Positions 1-9,798 of a stretch of DNA of 64,000 bases are shown here, in pieces. This DNA is from Microstegium vimineum (taxonomy: Eukaryota; Streptophyta; Magnoliopsida; Poales; Poaceae), in the NCBI GenBank assembly GCA_022036555.1, contig CM039124.1, positions 53,251,431 to 53,315,430 of the forward strand, read 5' to 3'. Each line of letters opens with the position of its first letter. The stretch's first letter is position 1. Position numbers and translations under genes: made by a program. The notes below the pieces were generated by a model that did not search any database, was not told the origin of the DNA, and saw nothing but the letters and a program-made list of their open reading frames with translations.

Positions 1-1282
1 CCGCGGGGGCGGCGACCCGTCGTCGCCGCCGAGCACGCTTCTTCAACGCTCGCCCATACGCGACCGAGCCGCTGGGACGCGCACGCACCGGCGCACGTCG
101 GCACCACCACCACCACCAGTCCACCACGTCGTGCGCGTCACTCACGACGCAGCCAGCGCCGCGGTTCGATTCGGCGTGGAAGTGGGCGGGAAGCATCATG
201 GCACGCACGTACGTACGTACGTACGCACGGCACGGCACGGGACGAGACTCGACGCGACGCGACGCGCCTAGATTTTCCGCGCGGCGTCGCTTCCATTCCA
301 CCAAATGCGGGCGGGCGGGGGCGGCCGGCCGCTGGGAACTGTTGCGTCGAAAGCGATCTGGCCGCGAGTCGGCACGCACCTATCAACACCGGCGGGACGG
401 GCGGGGCGACGTCGCTGTCGGCGGCCGTTCCACCCGCTAGTGGGCGCCGTCCGTCGGCGTTCCCCAAGCCGCAACGGCCCCAGGTTTGTTGTTCCCACTT
501 GCGGTGCGGCGGCCGCAGGGGCAGGGCGCGTCGCTGCTCCGCAACCAGAGCAAGTGGTGGAAGCTCGTGGATGGAACCGACCGGATTAAAAAGTTATCGC
601 CAGCCCAGCCGGGATGGACGTCGCTGAGTACGCGAGGACGATGAGTGGCCAAGCTACAACTCTGCCAAAAAAGAAGGGGAGAGGACGTTGCTTGTGAGAG
701 GCGAAGCGGACTGCTCCGTTTCTTCCCATGAAAGCAAGCAAATGGGAATGAGTGGTGGTTTGAGCTGGCAAGCGAAAGCGCATCGATCGACCAAGGTACT
801 ACCACCGGCGATGCATGAATGAACACAAAAGTGCTGCCTGCTGCGAGAGGGTATCTGATTCCGTATTAATCCCCAATCCATTTATAATAATAAGATTACT
901 CACTGTATGTTACAAAGCACTACATCATCAATCAATCATCTCTTAATGAGAATGAAGTACGTATGTATGAACTACAGTGTACTGACGGCTAAGGATACAA
1001 GTATAACGCTTCCAGGAATAGGAAGGCCGACCTACTATGTATGGTATGGTATGTGTATGATGATGACTATGCATCTCTCACAACTACTAGCTAGCTCTCT
1101 CTCTCTCTCTCTGTAGTCTGTACTGTACAAGAAGAGCATGCAGCAACAAATCAAACAATAGTACTGGCATGGCACCATACGAATGAATGAACGAACATTG
1201 TGTTCCACCACTGAGCTTGGCAGCCAGCAGCTCTAGACCAAAATCTTGGACGGACGGAGGAGAGACCCGGCTCACGCGGTCA
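1..1282. other. Intergenic, GC-rich left edge
   Basis: No gene is supported. The first ~600 bases are very GC-rich, with CpG runs and short tetranucleotide repeats (ACGT units near 205-225). Open frames occur on both strands at once, as composition alone would give. It could be the promoter or 5' end of a gene off the left edge. From 840 the DNA is AT-richer and probably holds the 3' flank of the zinc-finger gene. A (CT)9 microsatellite lies at 1095-1112. Confidence 0.5.
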
Positions 1283-2161
1283 TCAGGAGGCGGGGCTTCT
1301 TGAAGGCGAGGGGCTCTGCACCTCCTCGTCCTCCTCCCACATCTTGCCGGACTTGCCGCACCGGAACACGAACTCCGGCACGGCAGGGAGGTTGAGGTCG
1401 AACGCGCGGGCGGCGGAGCTCCCGTTCCCGGAGCTCCCCACCTCGGACGTCTCAGCGGCCGCCGCCACCGCCAACGCCGCGGTGGGCAGGACGTCGGTGG
1501 ACGCGGCGCTGCTGCCGACGCCGCCGTCGTAGTGCTTCCTCTTGTGCCCGCCGAGCGCCTGGCCGGTGGGGAACTCCTTGTGGCAGATGGAGCACCTGTG
1601 GACTCTGCTCGACGCCACCGCACCACCGTCGGAGGACGCGGCGGTGGACGACGTGGCCGGCTCACGGACGACCACCTCGACTGGTGGGGGTGGAGGGATG
1701 ACGGTGAGCGGCGCGGGAGCCTCCACCTCCACGAGGGGCACTGCCGCCGCCGCCGCTGGGACGGCAGCAGCAGGAGGAGGGGTCGGCAGCTTGACCCGGT
1801 GGCTGGTCTTGTGGCCCCCCAGCGCCTGGTAGGAGCTGAAGGACTTGCCGCAGACGGAGCACTTGAACTCGGCGGCGACCGGCGCCGCGGACGGGACCGC
1901 CGGCGGCGGCGCCTGGACGCGGTGGTTGCCGCCGCGGGAGAGCATGAGGAGGCAGAGCGCGAGGTTCTCCTCCTCCGAGCGGTGGCGGCGCGAGCGCTTC
2001 TTCTTCGCCCACCCCTGCGGCACGTGGGCGCCGTCGTCGCCGCTCGTGGCGGTGGCGCTGCTGCTCGTCGCCGCCGCGGGCGCTGGTATCAGCGCGACCG
2101 CCTCCTCCTCCTCGCTCTGCTTCTCCGGGATGACGGCGTGGAGCAGCTCCATGGAAGACAT
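1283..2161 (-). CDS. C2H2 zinc-finger transcriptional repressor, C1-2i (ZAT10/STZ-like)
   Basis: Single-exon 292-residue protein, the usual layout and size for the plant C1-2i family. Visible in order: a basic nuclear-localisation stretch (KKKRSRRHR, 53-61), an L-box-like helix (LALCLLMLSRG, 67-77), finger 1 (99-121) and finger 2 (188-210), each with the plant-specific QALGGH helix, and a C-terminal DLNLP EAR motif (255-259). Family members bind A(G/C)T-type sites in the nucleus and use EAR to recruit TOPLESS-type corepressors, often in drought, salt, cold or oxidative stress. Alanine/proline-rich linkers separate the fingers. The first ATG (2159-2161) is followed at residue 4 by another Met, so a 289-residue form is also possible. 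The fingers, spacing and EAR make the family call secure; the stress role is inferred from the family. Confidence 0.95.
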   Translation of the reverse strand: MSSMELLHAVIPEKQSEEEEAVALIPAPAAATSSSATATSGDDGAHVPQGWAKKKRSRRHRSEEENLALCLLMLSRGGNHRVQAPPPAVPSAAPVAAEFKCSVCGKSFSSYQALGGHKTSHRVKLPTPPPAAAVPAAAAAVPLVEVEAPAPLTVIPPPPPVEVVVREPATSSTAASSDGGAVASSRVHRCSICHKEFPTGQALGGHKRKHYDGGVGSSAASTDVLPTAALAVAAAAETSEVGSSGNGSSAARAFDLNLPAVPEFVFRCGKSGKMWEEDEEVQSPSPSRSPAS

Positions 2162-2361
2162 GGCACGGCAAGCTTGTTAGGCTTTCTTCGCTGGGAGACG
2201 TGGATCGAAGACGAGTTCTTCTTGCTTGGCTGCGACTTGTTCTCCTCGCGGTGGCTGGCTGGCTGGCTGTGGAGTGGTGGTTGCTTGGGCGCCTTGCTTG
2301 CTCTCGCTGTGGTGGTGGTGTGGTGTGGTGGGAGTGAGGAGAGTGAGGGTGTGCGGAGGAA

Positions 2362-2369
2362 GTTTTAAA
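2362..2369 (-). promoter_or_regulatory. Possible TATA-like element of the zinc-finger gene
   Basis: On the minus strand this reads TTTAAAAC, about 200 bases upstream of the start codon, followed by a C/A-rich leader. Position and composition fit a weak TATA box, but no transcript start can be seen. Confidence 0.3.
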
Positions 2370-2880
2370 GCGGTGGCGGGTGTGTGATGGGTAGGGCGTG
2401 GGAAGTTGCGTCGTAGGTGGGGGAAGTGAGGTGGTCGCGGCGTGGGCACGCACGCGGCACAGTGACAGGTGGGGCGCCGGGGCCGGTGGGGCCGAGGCTG
2501 CAGTGGGTGGGAAGCCGGTGGAGTGGCGGCTAGTGACGGCCGGACGGCCGGGTTCGGTTGAGTCTCACTCGGGTGGGTGGTGGAGTGGAGGAGGCCCAAT
2601 TATTTACAATTTGACTCTCTTTTTTAACTATTTTCACGTTTAGACCCTGGAGAAACTATTCTCGGTTTTGGATCCTAGGGTCGACGCCATGTCTTGCGGC
2701 GCCGAGCATTTTGACCATGGGCTGAGTTGGCGCTGACGTGGAGGGCACCTCGGCGCCGTGATCTACGGCGCCGAGCTCGACGCCACAGGCCACGGCGCCG
2801 AGCTATTACTTTTTATATCTAGGCTTTGTAAATAGAACAAGTACTATTTGTTTCTAGTGTTATTCAAAACCATATGTGTA

Positions 2881-2934
2881 GTTTAGTTGGTCTAGGTGCT
2901 AAATGCAAAGGTGTAGGTCTTGTGTTTGAAACAA
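2881..2934 (+). other. tRNA-like segment in left arm of foldback element
   Basis: Reads like a degenerate pol III promoter: an A-box-like TTAGTTGGTCTAGGTGCT followed about 15 bases later by a B-box-like GGTCTTGTGTTTGAAAC. It does not fold into a full cloverleaf, so it is not a functional tRNA gene. An inverted counterpart sits in the opposite arm. Confidence 0.35.
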
Positions 2935-3103
2935 TTGACATGCACAATTTTTTTATAATTTGTTTTCTATTTGATTTTGAAATAAAAAAAGTATTTACTT
3001 TATTTTTATATGGTTTTGAAACATTCGGTTTTTATAATTTATTTTTTATTTGACTTTTGAAACATCCATAACGGTAAACAAAAATATTCTATAAAAAATA
3101 TTG

Positions 3104-3173
3104 CTTGAAACGTGGCAACACAAGACCTTCAGCTAAGCGTCTAGCTCCTTGACCATCTGAGCTACAATAGTGA
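3104..3173 (-). other. tRNA-like segment in right arm of foldback element
   Basis: The minus strand carries TAGCTCAGATGGTCAAGGAG (A-box-like) and then GAAGGTCTTGTGTTGCC (B-box position). It is the inverted partner of the segment at 2881-2934. It could be a decayed tRNA-derived piece caught before the arms were duplicated. Confidence 0.35.
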
Positions 3174-3464
3174 GTTTGTTTAATATTACAAACAATATTA
3201 CTTGTTGTATTTCTAAGGACCAGATACGTAGCATAATAACTCGGCGTCGTGACACGTGGCGTCGAGGTCGGCGTCCTGATCCATGGCGCCGGTGATCTAC
3301 GACGCCGAGCCTCCTGCCACATCAGCTCCAGCGCAACATCGGGTCCAGTTGCTCGCCGCTGTGAGGTATGGCGTCGACCCTTAGGGTCCAAAACCGAGAT
3401 TAGTTCTGTCAAGGATCAAATACGAATTTTTTTCAAAAACAAATGCTAAATCGTAAAAATTTGG

Positions 3465-6348
3465 GTGGAGGAGGAGGAGGCGGAGGCTGCATCTGCATCT
3501 GCATCTGCAACGAAAAAGTCGTGGTCAACATGGAGGGGAAGACACGGGGAGAGGAGGAGGAGGCGAAGGGGAAGCCGGGGACCACAACTTGGCCTGCGCT
3601 GAGCTGAGCGGAACGACGACTGGTACTGCGAGTGTGGTGTGGTAGGAGAGTGTGTATGTGGAAGAAGCGAAGTGTGGGAAGACTGACCGGGGCGGCTGCC
3701 TCTGCGTCGCTGTGGATGTGAGATGCGGCCGTCGCTCGTCGGTTTGCGGATGGATATATACCTCCACGGATCCACGCATGCATACCCGGCCTGCTGATCC
3801 GGCCCGGTAAGGCACAGTCGTCCTCGTCCATTCCGCCGCTGAACGTGGCCAGATCAAATGGGCTGACGAACCGGATAGGATAATATATAAGCAATGCTAT
3901 AAACTATTATTAATCGCAGTAATTTTTTCTTTGGCGAGCGAATAAATTAAACTTGCATAGCATGACTAGAGTGAACACTGAAAACTGAAGTAACATATCC
4001 CAAGCTTCGTTGATGCTTACTGTATATTACTACCTGCCTCCTTTGAATAGTACTACTAGTACGCCAAGTAGTATTTTTTTACTGTTTGTAGGGAAAAAAG
4101 GTACAGTAACTTTGTCATGATCATGAACAAGCTTCATGCTTATCTCAGAACCACGTTTCAGTCACATAGGCTCAGAAATGGTGTGCTGCTAGCTAGTTTC
4201 GTTTGCCCGAGGCCGAGGTCAACAACAGGGCAAAATGAAAGCGAGTTAAGCGTTCTGTAATATGAGTAGACAGTGGTGGCGGAAGTGGGAGACTGTCTCC
4301 GAAGCAATTTTAAGCACATGGGTAATAAACATGCAAAGCCTGAAGTGGTCTTCGCCCCCTGTTCTGGTTCTGGCCAGGCACCAGGCAGGCAGGCGGTTCC
4401 AAGTCCAAAACAAACCGAACCGTGAACCGACGACCCCCAATAGCAAGTCAGACACGGACCATGCGCGATGGGGCCGCAAGTGCGTGCATGGAAGATTCCA
4501 ACAGACTGGTCGCCTCGAGGGGTCAATTAAAATAACCCATTGCCTATGAGCTTCCGTCGGCTGAAGTGGCAGTGGCACCCGCTCCCGCTGCTGCATGGAT
4601 CTTCTGCACCAGCTTCTAGATAGGCACGCGGTTGCTGAGATTTTTCTAGATGGGCTGGTTTAGTTATTAATGGCGTCCTTAGCAGAGTTAGCAGCCTCTG
4701 CTGTCACTCGCTATGTCACGTTGTATACATACCACCTAACACGTTGCTTGCTTGCCCCCGTATAAACGTCGGATTTGGATAGCAGCAAGCTAGCTGCCTG
4801 ATCCACAAGTTGGCACATGCGTTAGGCAAAGCAAGTCCTCACCCCACACTCCACAGACTATCCCTTACGTCCCCGCAGACGCAACGCCCACGTACAACGA
4901 TTGCATCGAAGACCCCGAACGCACCCTGCCCGCACCTGTTCGGCGGCGGCCAGGCCGCTCGGCGACCCTGATTGGCTGCACCGAGCAGAGTCCTCCGTTG
5001 GTCCGTCCGTCCGCACCTGGACCTTTTCTTTTTCTATTTAGGCGGGCAGCGCAGGCCGGTCACCCCCCGGGTCCGGGTGCGCAGCCGCTCGCTTCGCTGC
5101 AAAGCTTCGGCTCGGTTCGGTGCACAGGTCGGCGGCGCCGGCGTTCTCTCAGCGTCGTCCGCGCGCGCAAGTCGCGGGTGGGCATCCGCGGCCCGTGGGG
5201 CAAGCGACACGTCGCCATGACCCCGCCTCGGCCGGCGTCACCGTCCCTGCGTCCCAGCGGTCGCGGCCGGGCTGCGTGTGCGTGCGTGCCCGCGCGGCTG
5301 TTCTACTCCATTGCCCCACGTGTTCCTTGCATTCGGGGACGTACGCACGCAAGTACATGCACCTAATCGAGTGATTAGAGCGGTGCGAGAGAGCGGCCGG
5401 CGGCCTAATTACCAATCGGTGGCCTGCCTGCCGTGCTTGGTTGTTTGTCGTTGGGAGCTGGCTGGTCACTACTAGTACTCACTATGCTCGCTCGCTTGCT
5501 AGTGGCGGCAGCGCCCAGTGGCAGCAGCAGCAGCAGCAGCAGCCGCGCGTTCCGCCGGCTGGTTGCGGTGGTTGCGCGCGGAGCGACGTGTCGTCACGCT
5601 GGTTCTCATCTCAACAGGGAGTGGAGTGGCTGGCGCTGGGTGCCCCCACGAGGCCCCGATGGCAAATCTGAACGGGAATCTCGTGGTGGTTGCGCGGTTG
5701 GCTCGTGGTCGTGGGCTGCTGATCCAGTTTTTGATGGAGAAAGCGCCTGCCTACTTGGCCTGGCTGCCTAGCTATAAACGGGATCCGGTAGCAGAAAAAC
5801 TGAGAAAAGGGGTTGGGTTGGTTCAAGAGTACTCCCATCTACTGCTATGCTGCTTGTAAAGCACTGTCTGTCCTTGATCTTTTTCTCTGTTCTTGGGAGT
5901 TTTTTTTTTTGGCTTCCTTTTGGAACCAAGTTAAACGAATTGAGAACGCTCTCTCTTTTTCTCGGATAGAATCTCTCTCAGCATGGGGAAAATCTGGAAA
6001 GCAACTAACCGACAACCCTAAACTTGGCCCAAGTATGTTCTTTTATTCGGCTTCGGCCCAATAAGCCTGGACCAGACTGCCAAGGCAGCCATTTCATGAG
6101 GGGGGGGGGGCACCAGGTCGGAAGTCGGATAAAAAGCTGTGGGCGCGTCGGTGCCCTGGTTCCAATACTCGCTCCAGTTTAACTGAAACTGAACATAAGA
6201 GCCGCGCTCGATGATGGTATGGGTATGGTCGTATGGACTTGGCATTCGTAGATAGATGTTCGGAAAACAAATGGAGACATGACATCTGTGGAGATCATGT
6301 CGAGCACAAAGTATGGACTTTCGAACACTTCAGTGCCTGCTTACGCAC
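3465..6348. other. Intergenic, no gene supported
   Basis: Contains a short TGCATC triple repeat (3488-3507), several GC-rich stretches (4900-5750) with overlapping open frames on both strands but no recognisable domain, a CAG run (5520-5541), and a poly-G tract near 6101-6110. A TATA-like GCTATAAACGG at 5771-5781 follows a GC-rich block and might mark an unannotated transcript, but no reading frame downstream supports one. Confidence 0.5.
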
Positions 6349-7261
6349 GGGCGCCACTAGTTAGCGAACGCTCGCTCAAACTGAATTGAGCGAATAATTC
6401 TCCGACCAATCATACTTACCTTAATAGGAAAGTATTTATTTCCGTCTGATACTATATTTGGATAGTCTAGTGTGGCATGCAACTCTCTCCACCGAACGAG
6501 TGAACGAGAACGATGTCATTAAAAAAACAAACACATTTATTTAAAAATGTTATACCTTCTAAACTATTTTTAATTCCATCTGTACTGATGCATTCTACAC
6601 GACGAGACGAATAAAATTAGATCTCACTTGTATATGTTCTGAAGATTTTTTTTCAACTAACGATTTATGTGTGCTAACTTATATAAAAACTTGAAAACTC
6701 AAGTTATAAAACATAACTTATTTATAAAAAATTATTACACACAAAGAAATAAATTAACTTTTAACATATAACTTATGCAAAAACTTACAAATACAAAAAT
6801 TATTAACAAACAAAGGAGCAAATTAACTTATAACTCATTCCAAAACATTTTTATAAAAGTTATCGAACACAACTTTTATATAAAAGTTTTCTATACGACT
6901 TGCATGCATAAATTATTTAATACAACTTAGATGTATAAGTTATAAGCTATAAATTTTGCATGTATAAGTTATTTAATACAACTTCGGTGTATAAGTTATA
7001 AGCTATAGGTTAATACGTATAAATTTTTACTAGAAAATAATTATTCAAAATATATATAAATAGGGTCTAGTTTTATTCACCTCGTCACATAGTATTTAAA
7101 AATAAATATTACGATTTTTTAAAGTCACGTTAGCATGTAGACCGAGTACGCGCATCGTCTCGTCCAGAATGGAACTGACGGAGTGGCAGACTGCAGACTG
7201 GTGCGCGTACGAATTGTTCGCGCAACTGGAGATGAGTGAACGCTCGCCAGAATGGATCTGC
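6349..7261. mobile_element. Non-autonomous Mutator-type element
   Basis: Inverted termini are visible: GCGAACGCTCGCTC at 6364-6377 pairs with GAGTGAACGCTCGC at 7234-7247, and similarity runs inward to GCGAATAATTC / GAATTGTTCGC. Just outside, the 10-mer GCTTACGCAC occurs on both sides (6339-6348 and 7262-7271) in direct orientation, consistent with the 9-11 bp duplications of Mutator-like elements. The interior is strongly AT-rich and non-coding. Confidence 0.65.
6903..7014. repeat. Two tandem copies of a 56-bp AT-rich unit
   Basis: Unit one starts CATGCATAAATTATTTAATA and unit two starts CATGTATAAGTTATTTAATA, 56 bases later. Each contains GTATAAGTTATAAGCTATA. It lies inside the Mutator-type element. 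Confidence 0.8.
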
Positions 7262-7688
7262 GCTTACGCACAGCTGTTAGACAAATGTTGTTTTTCTCGT
7301 ATCAAGGAAATAGTGTGGCCAGTTTACATGTGCAGTTTAATACAGTATCTTGACCAATATTGTATCTCCCCGCCCCCATCCTCAGTGAAGCACATCTATG
7401 CGTGTGTGTGTGTTTTTTTCTTGTCTGAAACTTGTTCAGATTTTTCTAAGCAGACGCTCTCCTCGAATCGCACCTAGCCAGCTACCTGAGCTGTATCTCA
7501 TCAGAAACTGCTAAGTTTTTCTCACAATCGCCATACAAATAACCATAGGTCTGATGCCATCCAGCCATCCACCTACACCTACGTGCATTCAACCAAGACC
7601 AGCCCTTGATCAGTCAGCCACTCCTGCTCTCCTTACTGTACTTACACACACGCAGCTGCACGACGATCGGTCGATCCGTCCTCGCACA

Positions 7689-8796
7689 ATGTCACAAGCC
7701 GAGCTGGCCGCCTGGCTAGAGTCCCGGGACGCGCACTGGTGCTCGCAGTACCAGGCAGCGCCGGCGCTGGCGCCGGACGAGGAGTCGGAGATCGTAGCGC
7801 AGTTCCTGGCCACTGCCGTCACCACCAGCGCCACGTGCACGTACTGGCCAGAGCCGTGCCACGTCAATGGACCCGACCCTGCCGGCGCCAGCGGCACCGG
7901 GGCGCACTTCGATAGCAGCGGCCGCTGCAGCAATGGCAGCGCTGCAGCCCGCCGCGCGGAGACGCAGTCGAAGCGGAAGGTCCTGAAGGCCGGCCGGGAC
8001 GGAGAAGATCTTGGACGGCAGCGGCACAAGAAGAAGAGTCGCACTTCGGATAATGTACGTAAACAATGTTTCAGTCTACGATCTTTGGTTTTGTTATGAT
8101 GTGGCGATGATAAATTTGGCTCCTGTGGCTGTTGAACGTACAAGCATGAAACGAAAGCTGCATATCCAAAACGTCGCACAAGTGTAGTCCGGAGAGTTCG
8201 CAGCAAAACAGAGGCGGCTGCTCGGGCGACGAGTCCAATTGCACCGACGTGAACCGCCGCTCGGGGGCTCACGGCGGCGGCAGCGGCGGCAATGCTAAGG
8301 CCCGGGCAGCCAAAGGGTCGGCGACCGATCCGCAGAGCCTCTACGCAAGGGTGAGCTGAGTGTGCAACTTACCGTGCAGATTGGTCATTGCACTTTTATC
8401 GTTCTACTAGTCGACTCATCACGATTATTGATTCAGTGTTTTGTTCTTTGGGTTGCAGAGAAGAAGGGAAAGGATCAATGAGAGGCACAAGATTCTGCAA
8501 ACACTGGTGCCGAATGGAACCAAAGTAATTGCCATCTTCTCATCTCTGCTGCTATGTACATGGCTGCTGTTAGTGTTCCATTTTTTGGAAGACACTACTG
8601 TTCCTTTTGAAAGACTGATGCTGACTGTCCTGAAACACATGGTTGCAGGTCGACATCAGCACCATACTGGAGGAGGCAGTTCACTACGTCAGGTTCCTGC
8701 AGCAGCAGATCAAGGTAGTTATAACTCTGTCCTTAGCAGATGCTGAGTTCTGATGAGATGTGGATGTACGCACCCGCTTACAATGGCATGAGCTAG
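7689..8796 (+). CDS. bHLH transcription factor, RSL class (subfamily VIIIc)
   Basis: Five-exon model: 7689-8054, about 8183-8350, 8459-8524, 8649-8714 and 8740-8796, phase 0 at each junction. The signature DPQSLYAR followed by RRRERINERHKILQTLVPNG and then VDISTILEEAVHYVRFLQ (residues ~171-222) is diagnostic of the ROOT HAIR DEFECTIVE SIX-LIKE group. RSL proteins bind E-boxes and drive root-hair or other tip-growing cell development. The C-terminal LSSDEMWMYAPAYNG tail, also typical, lies in the last segment. The gap between exon 4 and that tail has GT and AG borders but is only 25 nt (8715-8739). If it is not removed the protein ends with 12 unrelated residues at a stop at 8751-8753. The exon 2 acceptor is the least certain junction; other AGs lie close by. 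Confidence 0.88.
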
Positions 8797-9798
8797 GAAT
8801 CAACTTGAAGATTTCTCCTCAGTGATCGACTTGAGTAGCTTGCTTACCGTGTCTTTGAAAGGTATAGGCTAATTGGTTACGCATGAAGGATCTTCAGTGA
8901 TCGACTTGAAGTCTCGCTACAGCTTCAACATGCGAGACTTCTTTAAAATAAAGAGTTGTTTCATGTGGAGACATTGAAAGTGAGCGAAATGGAAATGCCG
9001 TTTAGTGGAAAATTCCATGAATAACTTGCATATTGAGATTGAAACTAGTAGAGAATGATCTGGCATTTAGTAGAGGATGGAGTAGAATCGTAGATGACTC
9101 CATATTGGAATTGAGTTGTATTTGTTTTTATAAGAAATATAGATATAGATAGATGATATAAAATCAATGGTGCCAGCACGCTGAGCAGTTATGTTCGATG
9201 TGAACAAAAATGTTTCAACGTAGACAACAGAGGATGGTCAAGATTATATCCGCGGCGACTTTCCCCGGGAACTATGTGCTTAAAACAAATTCTGTCACTA
9301 ACCATCTAAAAAAATGAACTCCCCTACAAACGAAAACACACGAAGGAACCCATTCTTTGACAATGAAACGGTTAGTCTGCCACGAGAAACTTTGAATCAT
9401 AGATAGATCTGCGATCTCAATCTCCTTTTGCCAATTGACGTGCATTATTACTTGGCCCCAAAAAAATCAATAATGATTACAACAAGTATGATCATTACAC
9501 AACATCATCAACAACACGCTACAACTAGAACCCTAATGTCCTATCTGTCGGCACAATCAGGACCATTAGTTTTACCTAGAACTACACCCTAATAAATATG
9601 TTACATGGGAAATGCAATCATTTCCCCAGAAATCAAACAGTACAACAGACATCACAGGCTCCCTCATTTAGCAGCATTTCCTTGTGATCATACCGTGGTG
9701 ATCTCTTTACATGGAAAATATTTTTACAAGACCCAAAAAATTGTCAGCTATGACTGGCAGTACAGGGGTCATGTTAGGGGCGGATACACTCACACTGT
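8797..9798. other. Intergenic between bHLH and MAPKKK genes
   Basis: Holds the 3' flanks of two convergent genes. CAGTGATCGACTTGA occurs twice near the left end (8820 and 8896 regions). No reading frame, RNA gene or terminal repeat is evident. Confidence 0.6.

Larger units (their letters stand above)
2595..3464. mobile_element. Foldback element with very long inverted arms (Mutator-type MITE candidate)
   Basis: The two ends are inverted copies. The left arm has CTCGGTTTTGGATCCTAGGG near 2662 and the right arm the inverse near 3380-3405. Similarity continues outward to the ends (CCCAATTATTTAC on the left, inverse of CCAAATTTTTACG on the right) and inward through repeated GGCGCCGAG-type blocks for more than 200 bases per arm. 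Both flanks carry GTGGAGGAGG (2585-2594 and 3465-3474), which would be a 9-10 bp target duplication as Mutator-like elements make. The flank is GGA-rich, so part of that match could be chance. There is no coding capacity. The centre, near 3030, is AT-rich. Confidence 0.7.

Noticed and set aside
1532..2368. 278-codon open frame on the plus strand opposite the zinc-finger gene
   Set aside because: It is the antisense shadow of a GC-rich exon; no domain and Arg/Gly-rich composition.
2881..3173. tRNA genes in the foldback element
   Set aside because: A and B boxes are recognisable but arms do not pair into a cloverleaf.
3433..3894. 153-codon open frame on the minus strand
   Set aside because: Pro-run and low-complexity translation, no domain, no splice or homologue signature.
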